A DNA stretch of 64,000 bases. Origin: Desulfoscipio gibsoniae DSM 7213 (GTDB lineage Bacteria; Bacillota; Desulfotomaculia; Desulfotomaculales; Desulfallaceae). The notes beneath the pieces were generated by a model. It was not told where the DNA came from and did no database searches. It saw only the letters and a program-made list of their open reading frames with translations. Positions 31,289-40,495 of the stretch are shown here, piece after piece. The stretch is taken from positions 2,194,001-2,258,000 of the forward strand of contig NC_021184.1 of NCBI RefSeq assembly GCF_000233715.2. Reading direction: 5' to 3'. Positions within the stretch are counted from its first letter, which is position 1, and each line of letters begins with the position of its first letter. The translations under genes were made by a program, and so were the position numbers.

Positions 31289-33667
31289 TTAAGGTGCAAA
31301 ATAATTATTCAGTGCCAAGGCCAGTGCTTCCGCCACTTTAGCTCGCACCGTTTCCTGCCGCAACATTTGTTCTTCCTCGGGGTTGGATATGAATGCCACC
31401 TCCGCTAGGACTGCCGGTACAGTTGAAGTGCGCAATACTACAAAATTGGACTGTAACACACCCAGGCTGCGCCTGCCCAGCGTCCGGAGCAGTTCCGATT
31501 GGACGGCCCCGGCCAAGCGCCGGTTATCTGCTTGATCTATACCCGGGGGAAATTCTCCGGTATCACGACGGTAATAAGTGCTAGTGCCGTTTTTGTCGCG
31601 ACTTGCATTGGCATTGCTGTGGATGCTCAAGAATACCTCGGCACCTTCCCGCTGGGCTATAGCAGTGCGCTCATATAGATCAACAAATCTATCGTCGCTC
31701 CTGGTCAAAACGACCCGGGCTCCATTTTCATTGAGCAATTGCGCTAACTTCAAGGAAATGTCCAGGTTAACATCTTTTTCTTGAAGGCCGGTGGGCCCGA
31801 TGGCGCCCGGGTCACTGCCGCCGTGTCCGGGGTCAATGGCTATGACGCGCCCCTGCAAAAATTCGCCCAACTCGGGAACGTAAATATCCAGGTCCAGCTG
31901 CTGCCGGTCGCTGGACAGCTTGTCCACGCTAACCACCGCTTTTTTTAAGTCCAAAACCACCCGCACCGCCGGTGGGTCTGTGCCAAATAAGCCGGTGCGC
32001 ATTTGTGCTACCGCCTCGGTATTTACCGTCACATTTTCAGGTAAATCACCGATATTGGTGTTCTTAAGATCAATTACCAACCGCTGGGGATTGGTCAACA
32101 AAAACATGTCGTAGTTTAGTTCCCCGGCGGCCTTGATGGATACCAGGGTATGGTTGTTTTCCTGTTTTACTTCAATTTTTTCCAGATTTAGGGATGTTCC
32201 AGGATTAATTTTATCGCTTTGGTCGGTGTCCTCGGTTTCCACGGGCGGATCTCCCGGTGCCGGGGAAGCCTCAGCCTGTTCAATATCAACCATCCAACCG
32301 GCCACCCAGCCAATTACGCCGCCCTCCAAGCTGACTTTGTACCAGTCGCCTGTTCGCTCCAGCACCCCTAACCGTGCACCCCGGCTGACCTGGGCGACTA
32401 TATTGTGCTGTGTACCAGGGCCGCCTCGCAAATTGACGTCGTTATCATTGATCACTACCTGCACGTTACCGGTGTCGTTGATGCCGGTGTTATCTGAGTT
32501 ATCACCATTACCTGTATTGCCAGTGCCGCCGGAACCACTACTGCTGCCCTGGGAAGGGGCATTTGGCTGAGCCGCAGCAACTTCGCTGACGCCGGCCAGC
32601 CAGGCGGCAATCCACCCGGCTTTGCCCCCGGGCAGGCTAATTTTCAACCACTGGCCATTAACTTCAGTAACAGTATATTTTTCACCTTGATTCACTTTGG
32701 CTATAGTGCTGTTCGAAGTTCCAGGCCCTGACCGCACATTAACTGCTGTGGCAGTAATGGTAGCTTGCTTTATCTTTACGCCGCCGGTAGCAACGGTGTT
32801 GCTGCTTGCTGACGGCTGGGTCTGGGCCGGTGGTCCCGTATTATTGTCTCCGGTATGAGCGGCTGGCTGGTTTATTGCAACTTCGCTGACGCCGGCCAGC
32901 CAGGCGGCAATCCACCCGGCTTTGCCCCCGGGCAGGCTTATTTTTAGCCACTGGCCATTAACTTCGGTAACAGTATATTTTTCACCTTGATTCACTTTGG
33001 CTACTATGCCGTTTGAAGTACCAGGCCCTGACCGCACATTAACTGTTGAAGCGGTTATCGTGGCCTGTTTTACTTGGACCGTATTGTTTTGGCTGCCAGG
33101 CTGGCTGCTGCTTTGGTCAGCCTGACCGGCTGACGGTACCTGCTGGGCCGGTGTTGGCTGATCGCCGGACTTTTGTATTTGCACCAGCCAGCCGGCCACC
33201 CATCCAGCGCCACCACCGGGCAGCTGCACCTTCACCCAGTCTCCGGAAAGTTCCAGTACGGGAAGTTTCGTATTAGCATTGACCTGGCTTACCACCGTAT
33301 GGCTTGTCCCCGGCCCACCCCGCACATTTATGGAGTTGGACTTGACTACGGCGTAACTGGTGGGAGTATCGGCCACCGTTTTAGCCTGCACCAGCCAGCC
33401 GGCAATCCAGCCCTCTGCATTGCCCACTTTGATTTTGTACCAATCGCCACGCTGATCAAGGGCCGTAAACTGTTCCCCTTTATGTACACTGGCTACAATA
33501 GCGGTGTTGGTGTCCGGTCCGCCCCGCACGTTAACGGTGCTGCCTCCTACGGTCAGCTGGGTGGCGGCAGAAACTGCCGAAGGTGCGAGTATCAGTCCCG
33601 CCGTAAACAGGCAGGATATAATAAATCCTTTTTTTATCTTCTGTTTCCAGTTCCAATGCTTTTTCAT
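31289..33667 (-). CDS. N-acetylmuramoyl-L-alanine amidase with five SH3 domains and an AMIN domain
   Basis: 792 residues from an ATG with GAGGAAA. An N-terminal signal peptide (KKGFIISCLFTAGLILAPSAVSA) is followed by five bacterial SH3 domains, each with the VNVRGGPGT/VNLRGGPGT motif (near residues 45, 115, 213, 314, 415). Domains 3 and 4 are nearly identical. An AMIN domain (about 495-605) precedes the Amidase_3 catalytic domain (IDPGHGGSDPGAIGP, with zinc ligands including SIHSNAN). It cleaves the amide between muramic acid and L-alanine in peptidoglycan, outside the membrane. The family serves sporulation, germination or cell separation. SH3 linkers are rich in Ser, Gly, Asn and Gln. Confidence 0.95.
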   Translation of the reverse strand: MKKHWNWKQKIKKGFIISCLFTAGLILAPSAVSAATQLTVGGSTVNVRGGPDTNTAIVASVHKGEQFTALDQRGDWYKIKVGNAEGWIAGWLVQAKTVADTPTSYAVVKSNSINVRGGPGTSHTVVSQVNANTKLPVLELSGDWVKVQLPGGGAGWVAGWLVQIQKSGDQPTPAQQVPSAGQADQSSSQPGSQNNTVQVKQATITASTVNVRSGPGTSNGIVAKVNQGEKYTVTEVNGQWLKISLPGGKAGWIAAWLAGVSEVAINQPAAHTGDNNTGPPAQTQPSASSNTVATGGVKIKQATITATAVNVRSGPGTSNSTIAKVNQGEKYTVTEVNGQWLKISLPGGKAGWIAAWLAGVSEVAAAQPNAPSQGSSSGSGGTGNTGNGDNSDNTGINDTGNVQVVINDNDVNLRGGPGTQHNIVAQVSRGARLGVLERTGDWYKVSLEGGVIGWVAGWMVDIEQAEASPAPGDPPVETEDTDQSDKINPGTSLNLEKIEVKQENNHTLVSIKAAGELNYDMFLLTNPQRLVIDLKNTNIGDLPENVTVNTEAVAQMRTGLFGTDPPAVRVVLDLKKAVVSVDKLSSDRQQLDLDIYVPELGEFLQGRVIAIDPGHGGSDPGAIGPTGLQEKDVNLDISLKLAQLLNENGARVVLTRSDDRFVDLYERTAIAQREGAEVFLSIHSNANASRDKNGTSTYYRRDTGEFPPGIDQADNRRLAGAVQSELLRTLGRRSLGVLQSNFVVLRTSTVPAVLAEVAFISNPEEEQMLRQETVRAKVAEALALALNNYFAP

Positions 33668-33917
33668 ATCAAGTTTCCTCATTTCCCAAAAAATTATCTG
33701 GCATACCTATAGTTCAACAAAAAACTTCAAATACCTTTTGGGGATGCTGGCTGCTAAAAATTGCTATAGAAAGTGCAAATTACCAATGGTTGTTCTCATA
33801 AATAATAAAAAGACGTTCAAAGCAGCGGAAAAGTTCCCTATCCAGTAAAAAAAATGGATAGTTTGTCTTTTCCGGCTGCATAATAAAAAATAAACAATGA
33901 CAATGGGGGAATATGTT

Positions 33918-35030
33918 ATGGATAAGCTGAAAGTGGGGATTATCGGCACAGGTCTGGCCTTTTCACGGCTGCATTATCCCGCTTACCAGGAACTGTCCGA
34001 TAAGTTTGAAATCGTGGCCCTTTGCGACCCGGAGCCCGATAAAACCCGCCCCTGGGCTGAGCGGTTAGGCCTGGGTGGCAATAATGTTTATACCGATTAC
34101 CGTCCCATGCTCTGGCGGGGCGATATTAACGTTTTTGATATTATGGTTCCTATTGAACATAATTTTCGGGTCACCGAGGACGTAGCCCGGGCTATATCCC
34201 ATCAGCCCGGCCGGGCTATTATTTGCGAGAAACCACTGGCTGCTAATTATGAACAGGCCCGGGCCCACGCCGAACTGCCCCGTCGCTATGGTGTGCCCAT
34301 TATGATCGCGGAGAATTACCGTTACAGTGAGGAAATCAATATCATTCGTGATTTAGTCAGGCAGAAGAGAATAGGTAATCCCATTTATTTCATCCACAAC
34401 CGGGTGACTTGTTTCCCGGAGGATATGCTGAAAAATGAATTTGCAAGGGAGGAATGGCGCCAGCACCCGGTATTTGCGGGCGGCGTAATCATGGATAGCG
34501 GGGTGCACGATGTCGCCGCCCTGCGCCATATATTCGGTGCAATTGATAAACTACAGTCTTTTGGAGTGCCACAGCACGATGACTTCGCCCCCTATGCTGT
34601 GATTAACGTAAACATACGCTTTAAAAGCGGTGTAACCGGTCAATTTAGCTTTTACAGCGCGGGCAAGGAAATGCAGCGTCCCCTTATCGGCCTGCGCATA
34701 TTTGGTACTGCCGGGATGATTTACCTTGAGGAGAAGGATTGCGGTACTATTAATATCGCGTATAACGACGGCCGGGCAGAGCAAATCAATTACCGCCCGC
34801 AGCGTGGTTATTACAATGAGCTGCTGAATCTTTATAATGCCATGGCAGGTCGGGAAGTAATTTCCGTCACTCCGGAAATGGAGTACGGGGACGCCAAAAC
34901 AATTTTGGATATGCTGCGCTCCGCCAGAGATGGCAGCACAATTGCAGTGGACGGCGGCCATGACTATATCCCTGCCTACCGTTCGGCCCATCAGCCTGAT
35001 TTTGAGTTTCAACAATTAAGTTGGCATTAG
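33918..35030 (+). CDS. Gfo/Idh/MocA-family oxidoreductase
   Basis: 370 residues from ATG at 33918. Motifs: GIIGTGLAFSRLHYPAY (Rossmann NAD(P) loop), ALCDPEPDKTRPWAERLG, and the conserved CEKPLAA. The C-terminal part has the substrate-binding alpha/beta domain. Such dehydrogenases act on sugars, inositols or related polyols; the substrate is not predictable here. The site GGGGGAA is present but closely placed; an ATG seven codons upstream at 33897 is an alternative. It is monocistronic and divergent from the amidase gene. Confidence 0.9.
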   Translation: MDKLKVGIIGTGLAFSRLHYPAYQELSDKFEIVALCDPEPDKTRPWAERLGLGGNNVYTDYRPMLWRGDINVFDIMVPIEHNFRVTEDVARAISHQPGRAIICEKPLAANYEQARAHAELPRRYGVPIMIAENYRYSEEINIIRDLVRQKRIGNPIYFIHNRVTCFPEDMLKNEFAREEWRQHPVFAGGVIMDSGVHDVAALRHIFGAIDKLQSFGVPQHDDFAPYAVINVNIRFKSGVTGQFSFYSAGKEMQRPLIGLRIFGTAGMIYLEEKDCGTINIAYNDGRAEQINYRPQRGYYNELLNLYNAMAGREVISVTPEMEYGDAKTILDMLRSARDGSTIAVDGGHDYIPAYRSAHQPDFEFQQLSWH

Positions 35031-35051
35031 CTCTTTTAGGAATACCGCATA

Positions 35052-35756
35052 CTATTTATACTGCACCTGTGCACTGGCCCTGATCAGCTCACTGTCTCGG
35101 GTAAGCGGCACACTGACATCCAGGTGGCCAGCAATGGATTCAACAACTTGCCCGTCCACCAATATCTGCACTTGCTCTACGCTGCTGAACTGGGTTAAAG
35201 TGTTTACTATCGAATAAACCGTAGCGTTTTCCGAACCTGACCCGCCGCTGTGCTTGGAAACCAGTTCCCGGCTAAAATTGACGGTGCACAGACCGTTTCG
35301 AATATTAATATCCAGCAGCCGGGTACCATCGGGCATGGTAGCGGATAATCCCTGGGTACGCGGGCCCCGGCATAATTCCTGCATGGCCTGCCGGGCTATA
35401 CCAGCTGTTTTATTAACGGAACGCCGTTCAGCTTGTAGATAGCCATCTGCATCGGCAAAGTACAGCACTACCGTAGTGGTTGCAGCCCCGGTTGCTGTTT
35501 GGGGATCGGCTGTATTGTCAGGCGTGGTGCTATTTGCAGCGTTGTTGGAGGACATGCTGCCCATTTCCTGTCCATTCTTCACAGACGTTTGGCCGTTAAC
35601 TGCTGTTTGGTTACCGATAGCATCATTTGGTACCTGCCCTTGCTCTGAGGTGACATTCTGACCTGCAGAAACTTGTGCATCACTGGCACAGCCGGAGGAA
35701 TATAAAGCTACTATAATCAGTCCCAGATAAATAAAAAATTTGATGGCCGCCTTCAT
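35052..35756 (-). CDS. GerM-like sporulation/germination lipoprotein
   Basis: 234 residues. A lipobox (YSSGC, near residue 23) follows a hydrophobic signal segment. A Thr/Asn/Gln-rich spacer precedes a GerMN domain: VVLYFADADGYLQAERRSV, ICRGP-like QELCRGP, and VNFSRELVSKH. The family is known from B. subtilis GerM, needed for sporulation and germination. ATG with GAGGGGG. It converges with the Gfo/Idh gene. Confidence 0.85.
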   Translation of the reverse strand: MKAAIKFFIYLGLIIVALYSSGCASDAQVSAGQNVTSEQGQVPNDAIGNQTAVNGQTSVKNGQEMGSMSSNNAANSTTPDNTADPQTATGAATTTVVLYFADADGYLQAERRSVNKTAGIARQAMQELCRGPRTQGLSATMPDGTRLLDINIRNGLCTVNFSRELVSKHSGGSGSENATVYSIVNTLTQFSSVEQVQILVDGQVVESIAGHLDVSVPLTRDSELIRASAQVQYK

Positions 35757-35998
35757 ATTTTGATGGCCCCCTCTCTTAGAGTTTGTCCATTTATCTTTAT
35801 GGGCTTAACCTCCGTTTTATGACAAATAAACATGGGAATATACCCTGCGCAGTATGGGAAAATTAATTGTGCAAGTGCAGTCTCATAGATGTGATTTGAA
35901 AATTTGTCTTTAATTGTTGTTCGTGTATGTTTGTAATTTGTATTTTAATTGCAATATGTGTTTGATTCTTATCATTGCAATATCCATTAATACACTTT

Positions 35999-36023
35999 GT
36001 TTAAGAAAGTTTAAGTCTGACCC
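35999..36023 (+). repeat. Dispersed repeat, copy upstream of the L,D-transpeptidase
   Basis: Identical over 25 bases (minus versus plus) to 29229-29255. It ends 12 bases before the ATG at 36036 and overlaps the sequence adjoining the GGAGGGGG ribosome-binding site. Confidence 0.75.
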
Positions 36024-36035
36024 TGGAGGGGGAAA

Positions 36036-37022
36036 ATGCTTAAGCAAAAAAAAATCAGTTATATAGGCATGTTTGTAGCAATATTCTTACTTACCTCGTT
36101 AACGGTTGTGGCAACAATCCTGGGTGCCGGCCCTACCCGGGCGGAGGCAGGTATCGTGCCCGGTTGTCCCTATTATGATCCGGCGCTGGAGGTAAAACGA
36201 GATCTAATGGTTAAGGAACCAGCTCTTGTGGGTGATGATGTAACTCAGTTGCAAGAGCGGTTAAAAGAATTAGACTATTACCATGGTCCCATTGACGGTG
36301 TATACGGGGGGGCTACTATAGAAGCGGTGAAAGAATTTCAAAGGTCCCATGGACTTGAACCTGATGGTGTTGTAGAGGAATTTGTCTGGCAGGAACTCGA
36401 TGAGGTTCAGTTTGTATGGGGCGCTCAAAATAAAACGCCGCCTCCCCCAGGCGAGGTGAGTATTGTTGTGGATACCTACCGGCGCAAATTGACAGTGCTA
36501 TCAGACGGTGAACCTTACAAACAATACCCGGTGGCGGTGGGTAAATATAAAACTCCCTCGCCCATTGGAAACTTTCAAGTGCTGCGCAAGGCCGCGAACT
36601 GGGGTACTGGATTCGGCACCCGTTGGCTCGGGCTGACAGTACCCTGGGGCATCTATGGTATTCACGGAACAAATAAGCCCCATGCCATCGGTAGTTATGC
36701 CAGCCACGGCTGTATCCGCATGAACAACCATAATGTGGAGGAGATTTACCCCTGGGTCAAGCCAGGCACACCGGTAACGTTAATTGGCAACCAGTTTCGC
36801 TACCAGCCCAGCCAATATAGAACCATGCGGCGGGATGAGCGCGGAGGTGATGTTATGGAAGTGCAGCTACGACTGCAAAGGCTGGGCTTCTATGATGGCC
36901 CCATCGACGGTATCTGGGGCGGCGGCATGGAAAAAGCCGTGCTGCAATTCCGTGAAAGCCGGGGCTTGTCCAGAGATAATTCGGTCAATGCTGAAGTGTA
37001 CCACCTGCTGGGCCTGCAGTAG
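36036..37022 (+). CDS. L,D-transpeptidase (YkuD) flanked by two peptidoglycan-binding domains
   Basis: 328 residues. Signal/anchor at 5-35 (SYIGMFVAIFLLTSLTVVATIL), PG_binding_1 at about 60-110 (YYHGPIDGVYGG), a YkuD catalytic domain about 120-250 with the SHGCIRM active site (Cys in the HGCIRM motif), and a second PG_binding_1 domain at the C-terminus (FYDGPIDGIWGG). It forms L,D-cross-links in peptidoglycan, exported. ATG with TGGAGGGGG. The two repeats of FYDGPIDG-type binding motif are a feature of spore and cell-wall enzymes. Terminator at 37096. Confidence 0.93.
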   Translation: MLKQKKISYIGMFVAIFLLTSLTVVATILGAGPTRAEAGIVPGCPYYDPALEVKRDLMVKEPALVGDDVTQLQERLKELDYYHGPIDGVYGGATIEAVKEFQRSHGLEPDGVVEEFVWQELDEVQFVWGAQNKTPPPPGEVSIVVDTYRRKLTVLSDGEPYKQYPVAVGKYKTPSPIGNFQVLRKAANWGTGFGTRWLGLTVPWGIYGIHGTNKPHAIGSYASHGCIRMNNHNVEEIYPWVKPGTPVTLIGNQFRYQPSQYRTMRRDERGGDVMEVQLRLQRLGFYDGPIDGIWGGGMEKAVLQFRESRGLSRDNSVNAEVYHLLGLQ

Positions 37023-37095
37023 TTATAACGATATATTTACGGCTGAAAAGTAATAACAATTAACCAAAACTAAATACATCAACTGTAAGGTAACC

Positions 37096-37125
37096 AAGCG
37101 GGGCTGCTTACCCCGCTTTTGCTAT
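37096..37125 (+). terminator. Rho-independent terminator
   Basis: AGCGGGG / CCCCGCT stem followed by TTTTG. It lies between convergent genes and is also AAAA-flanked on the minus strand. Confidence 0.75.
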
Positions 37126-37141
37126 AGCCATAGTGTTCAAT

Positions 37142-38512
37142 CTAATCCCCTGCCTTGCCGCCGGCCTGGGGCAACGGTCGCTTGCGCTGCCTGGCAGCCC
37201 CCTTTTGGGCCTGATGCCGTTTCTTTAGCTCGGGTACCACCACGTTTACGTACCAGAAGCAGAACAGCAGGCCCAAGCCGATATACAACAGCACATTGGG
37301 GAAACTGGCAAATACAGCCAGTGTCAGGCCGGTGAAAACTACCACGCAGGTGACCGGGATAATATAACCACCCGGTATGCGGTAGGGGCGGTTGGCACCA
37401 GGCATTTTTTTGCGCAGTCTAATCACGGCCAACCCCGCCAGGGCGTATATAATACTCTCCATGGCCGCGGCCATGTTCACCAACACAAGGTACCGCTGTG
37501 TCACCAGCACAACCGTGGAAATAACCAGGCCAATGATAAATATAGCAAGCACGGCTACCCACGGTGTAAAGAAGCGCATGCTCAGCTTGCTGAACACCTG
37601 TGGCAGAACATGTTCCCTGGACGAAGCATAAATAAAACGGGATACGCTGATTAAGCCGGCGTTAAAAGTAGTAATAGAAGCTGCCAGAGTTATGACCACC
37701 ATCCAAACCACCCCGGCACCACCAAGTAAACTGCGGGCGAAAATCAGCTGGGGTATGGGTGAGCCGGCCAGCACCTCGCGGCTTACTGTGGCAGTCATGG
37801 CCATAGTAAAAAGTGAGTAAATAACACTGAGAAGACCAATGGCCAGCAACATGCCCCGGGATATGAGACGGTGGTGGGTCACTTCTTCAGCCAGCGGGGT
37901 TACCCACTCGAATCCCACAAAAAGGAAAATACCCACCGCCACCGCGTTAACCAGTCCCACCGCACCGCCTGTAGCCACTGGAGCGGTAATTTGAAAATCC
38001 ACCCGGACCAGGGCGATGAATGCTATAGACACCAGAGACAGAATCAAACCGTAGGTAATCATATCCTGAAAACCACCGGCGATTTTAATACCCACCATAT
38101 TGATCACCGTAACAGTAATGAACATGACCAGTATCCAAACCAGTGCGGGTACGGACGGCCAGACCTCGTTTAAAACCTGAGCCAGTATATAGCTTTCCGC
38201 TCCAATCACCCCCATAATGACCAGCATATACAGCATGGACACTGTAAGGGCAAGCCGGTCATTAAAAGCCCGGCTAAAATAAAGGCGGATACCCGCCGCC
38301 GAAGGAGTCATACCATTCAATTCACTAAAACAAAGGGCCGCTGTCATACACAGCAGCCCACCAGTAAGAATAGCCAGCCAGGCGGCATCGCCCGCCAAAA
38401 AGCCGGCCACCTGCACCGCTGCCGCAAAAGTGGCACTGGATAGTGTCAGACCGGCGCTGGTGGCCACAATAGTACGCAGGGTGAGCACTTTTTTCAACTG
38501 CAAGTCACTCAC
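37142..38512 (-). CDS. APC-family amino acid permease
   Basis: 456 residues, GTG start inside the stop region of the SCP2 gene (overlap of 8 bases, GGGGTGAGTGA). About 12 hydrophobic helices; the N-terminal helix TIVATSAGLTLSSATFAAAVQ and the later FLFVGFEWVTPLAEE resemble APC-superfamily transporters, with an intracellular basic C-terminal tail (KKRHQAQKG). Substrate unknown. Translational coupling with the SCP2-domain gene is likely. Confidence 0.85.
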   Translation of the reverse strand: MSDLQLKKVLTLRTIVATSAGLTLSSATFAAAVQVAGFLAGDAAWLAILTGGLLCMTAALCFSELNGMTPSAAGIRLYFSRAFNDRLALTVSMLYMLVIMGVIGAESYILAQVLNEVWPSVPALVWILVMFITVTVINMVGIKIAGGFQDMITYGLILSLVSIAFIALVRVDFQITAPVATGGAVGLVNAVAVGIFLFVGFEWVTPLAEEVTHHRLISRGMLLAIGLLSVIYSLFTMAMTATVSREVLAGSPIPQLIFARSLLGGAGVVWMVVITLAASITTFNAGLISVSRFIYASSREHVLPQVFSKLSMRFFTPWVAVLAIFIIGLVISTVVLVTQRYLVLVNMAAAMESIIYALAGLAVIRLRKKMPGANRPYRIPGGYIIPVTCVVVFTGLTLAVFASFPNVLLYIGLGLLFCFWYVNVVVPELKKRHQAQKGAARQRKRPLPQAGGKAGD

Positions 38513-38861
38513 CCCAAATCATCAGTGATATAAAGTCCAGGCGCACAATATCATCCTCTGTACCCTGAATAACCAGAGTGCCGTTCATGTATGGTTCAGT
38601 AGGGGTAATATCGCCGTAAAACATGTCCGCCAGTGTTTCGCTGTCCGATGTAACCACCAAATCCGCAGTTTGGCCCGGCGTACCCTGGGTTAGTGACAAC
38701 TCACCGTTATGCAGGGTCAGGGTATGCTGGGAGTCTATATCATTAGCCTTAATTACAATGATCCGGTTCCAATCACGGTTCATTAATTTCAGCTTTTGAT
38801 TATTTTGATAACCTTCACAAAAAGCCTGTAAGCTAGCAGCAATTTCTTCATGTGTAGCCAT
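38505..38861 (-). CDS. SCP2 sterol-binding domain protein, 118 aa
   Basis: A single SCP2 domain of alpha/beta form: RIIVIKANDIDSQHTLTL, ELSLTQGTPGQTADLVVTSDSETLADMF and FISLMIWGE. Start at 38861, because GGAGG abuts the first ATG and is well spaced for the second. SCP2 domains bind hydrophobic ligands such as acyl chains. It forms an overlapping operon with the APC permease. The link between lipid-binding protein and transporter is not explained by known function. Confidence 0.85.
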   Translation of the reverse strand: MATHEEIAASLQAFCEGYQNNQKLKLMNRDWNRIIVIKANDIDSQHTLTLHNGELSLTQGTPGQTADLVVTSDSETLADMFYGDITPTEPYMNGTLVIQGTEDDIVRLDFISLMIWGE

Positions 38862-38932
38862 AAACATCCTCCACTTGCTGAAATACTGTTAATCAAAAGA
38901 GAGCCTGCTGGGGGAGCACGGGTAAAGGTTAA

Positions 38933-39850
38933 TTAATTCACCATTTCAATAATACGCGGTTTGAAGTCGAGCTGCTTGATGATTCCCAGATAGTCAACAG
39001 GGTTGATATTCTCCCAGGGCTTACCTAACAGTGCAACCAGTGCACCCTCAATTACATTGGTGCCAAAGGAGCGTCCTTCAAATACCGGGGTGGTAGTCAC
39101 CAAACGGCCGGCACCACATTGACTTAAAAGTTCTAAATCTGCAGCAGTAGTGGTATTGGTGATAATCATCTGCCCGTTCAGCTTGTCCGGCAAATAACGT
39201 TTGATGAAATGAAAATCACCGGCGATAACCTCGGCATCCTGGTAATATTGGGCAAATTTTTGCGTCTTTTCTTCGTCCCGGGTTTCCTGCTGCTTGCCAG
39301 TGGGATAAAGCATATGAAATGGCAGTTTAGTCATTTCCGGCAGCAGCCTGGCGGCTATTTCTTCCAACTCCTGCAAAGTTTTAATGGGATAAGGTATACC
39401 GGCGGCAAAAATTAAATCGCCATAGGTGATATCGCATTGTGCTGTCGCAAAAGCCTCGGCCATGCCAAACCGGTCCACCGCGCTGACCATGAGCACCCGG
39501 GTACCTTTTTTTATATAATCTGTATTCTGTAGCAAATATGTAACCGTTTCACGCTCTAGAGTGTTTTTTAAACCACTGCCGTCCACCACCGGAGTGGTTT
39601 TTACGGCTTCCATTAATCTCAGCCCGTCCTTAAAGGCGTATCGTTTATTGCCTGCATATACATATACATCGATACCGCCCAGTCCGATGGCATCCACCTG
39701 CCCGTCCAGTTGCTGCAATTTGGCCAGGGCTCGGTCAAAATCGCCGTCCATGCCCAGGCGACTGATTTCAAACTGCTCGCCCAGCAGTTCCACCAGCACC
39801 TGGTGATCCCGCCTGGATGAACCCAGGCTGACACTGACCACGCGTTTCAA
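38933..39850 (-). CDS. Protein of the group usually labelled quinate 5-dehydrogenase
   Basis: 305 residues from TTG with TTGGAGG nine bases upstream; a longer frame to 39901 lacks a site. The sequence KRVVSVSLGSSRRDHQVLVELLGEQF, then GGIDVYVYAGNKRYAFKDG and VVDGSGLKNTLER, is the pattern of the Clostridia group commonly annotated quinate 5-dehydrogenase. I see no normal Rossmann GxGxxG loop at its start, so the enzyme activity may be wrong. Two large inverted repeats (39897-40009) lie upstream. It has no gene partner. Confidence 0.65.
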   Translation of the reverse strand: MKRVVSVSLGSSRRDHQVLVELLGEQFEISRLGMDGDFDRALAKLQQLDGQVDAIGLGGIDVYVYAGNKRYAFKDGLRLMEAVKTTPVVDGSGLKNTLERETVTYLLQNTDYIKKGTRVLMVSAVDRFGMAEAFATAQCDITYGDLIFAAGIPYPIKTLQELEEIAARLLPEMTKLPFHMLYPTGKQQETRDEEKTQKFAQYYQDAEVIAGDFHFIKRYLPDKLNGQMIITNTTTAADLELLSQCGAGRLVTTTPVFEGRSFGTNVIEGALVALLGKPWENINPVDYLGIIKQLDFKPRIIEMVN

Positions 39851-39896
39851 ACCGCAAGACCTCCAATCGTCTGCTCTGGTGATTTTAGTTCTTTGA

Positions 39897-39949
39897 AGCA
39901 AGTTCTTAATTCAGGGGGAGATTCAACTCCCCCTGAATTTTAGAACTGC
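39897..39949. repeat. Near-perfect inverted repeat upstream of the 38933-39850 gene
   Basis: Arms of about 22 bases around a 6-base loop: GCAAGTTCT...TTCAGGGGGAG / CTCCCCCTGAA...AGAACTGC. It starts about 47 bases before the TTG start, so it would lie in the 5' leader or the promoter of that gene. Confidence 0.75.
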
Positions 39950-39963
39950 AAATGCATGACTTA

Positions 39964-40009
39964 GTTGGCGTTGTACTCCCACTTATAGAAGTGGGAGACT
40001 TACGCCAAG
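39964..40009. repeat. IS605/omega-RNA-type hairpin remnant
   Basis: Outer TTGGCGT / ACGCCAA and inner CTCCCACTT / AAGTGGGAG stems with an ATAG loop. This resembles the terminal hairpin beside tnpB genes of the IS200/IS605 group. No tnpA or tnpB is present. Probably a relic. Confidence 0.45.
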
Positions 40010-40138
40010 TTAGTCAGGTTAAAATTACCTTCTTATATTTATAAGCACCTTTACCATTGTAACCAAAAAAAGCAAAAAAGACAAGCTGCTCAGGGTTTAC
40101 CGCGTTTAATGGGGTTATTTTGGTGTTTGATGAACAAC

Positions 40139-40182
40139 AAAACCAGCCTCCGGCCGGCATGAAAGAACGGAAACTGGTTTGG
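40139..40182 (-). terminator. Terminator of the 40207 gene
   Basis: Minus strand: AAACCAG...TTCCG / CGG...CTGGTTT stem with an internal loop, then TGTTGTTC. It begins 25 bases past the stop. Confidence 0.6.
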
Positions 40183-40206
40183 TAATAAACTATAGCTGGC
40201 TGCTAT

Positions 40207-40416
40207 CTACTGGTCAATGTAATGGGCGGACCGGTCCTCCAGAACATCCATCGCATTCACCTGTTGGGCATCTTCAAGTACATCTAGAGCATCATCAAAA
40301 GTATCAATGTAATCGGATTCCAGTACATTAAGCCACTCAGGCGATAGTATGGGCACCTCCTGTTCCTCGCGCATTTGCTCTGCGTAAAGGGACAGGTTAT
40401 TAGGTTCCTCCGGCAT
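40207..40416 (-). CDS. Small acidic protein, 69 aa
   Basis: ATG with AAAGGGGG. Strongly acidic: EEPNNLSLYAEQMREEQEV and LESDYIDTFDDALDVLED. No membrane segment or cysteines. It may act as a small disordered or DNA-mimic-like protein, but this is not shown. Own terminator downstream. Unrecognised family. Confidence 0.65.
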   Translation of the reverse strand: MPEEPNNLSLYAEQMREEQEVPILSPEWLNVLESDYIDTFDDALDVLEDAQQVNAMDVLEDRSAHYIDQ

Positions 40417-40495
40417 TTATAAACCCCCTTTCTGCACCATATTTTGCGGATGTCCCGGGTGTTTAACGCTATTAGCCGAAATATTGAAATTTCGC

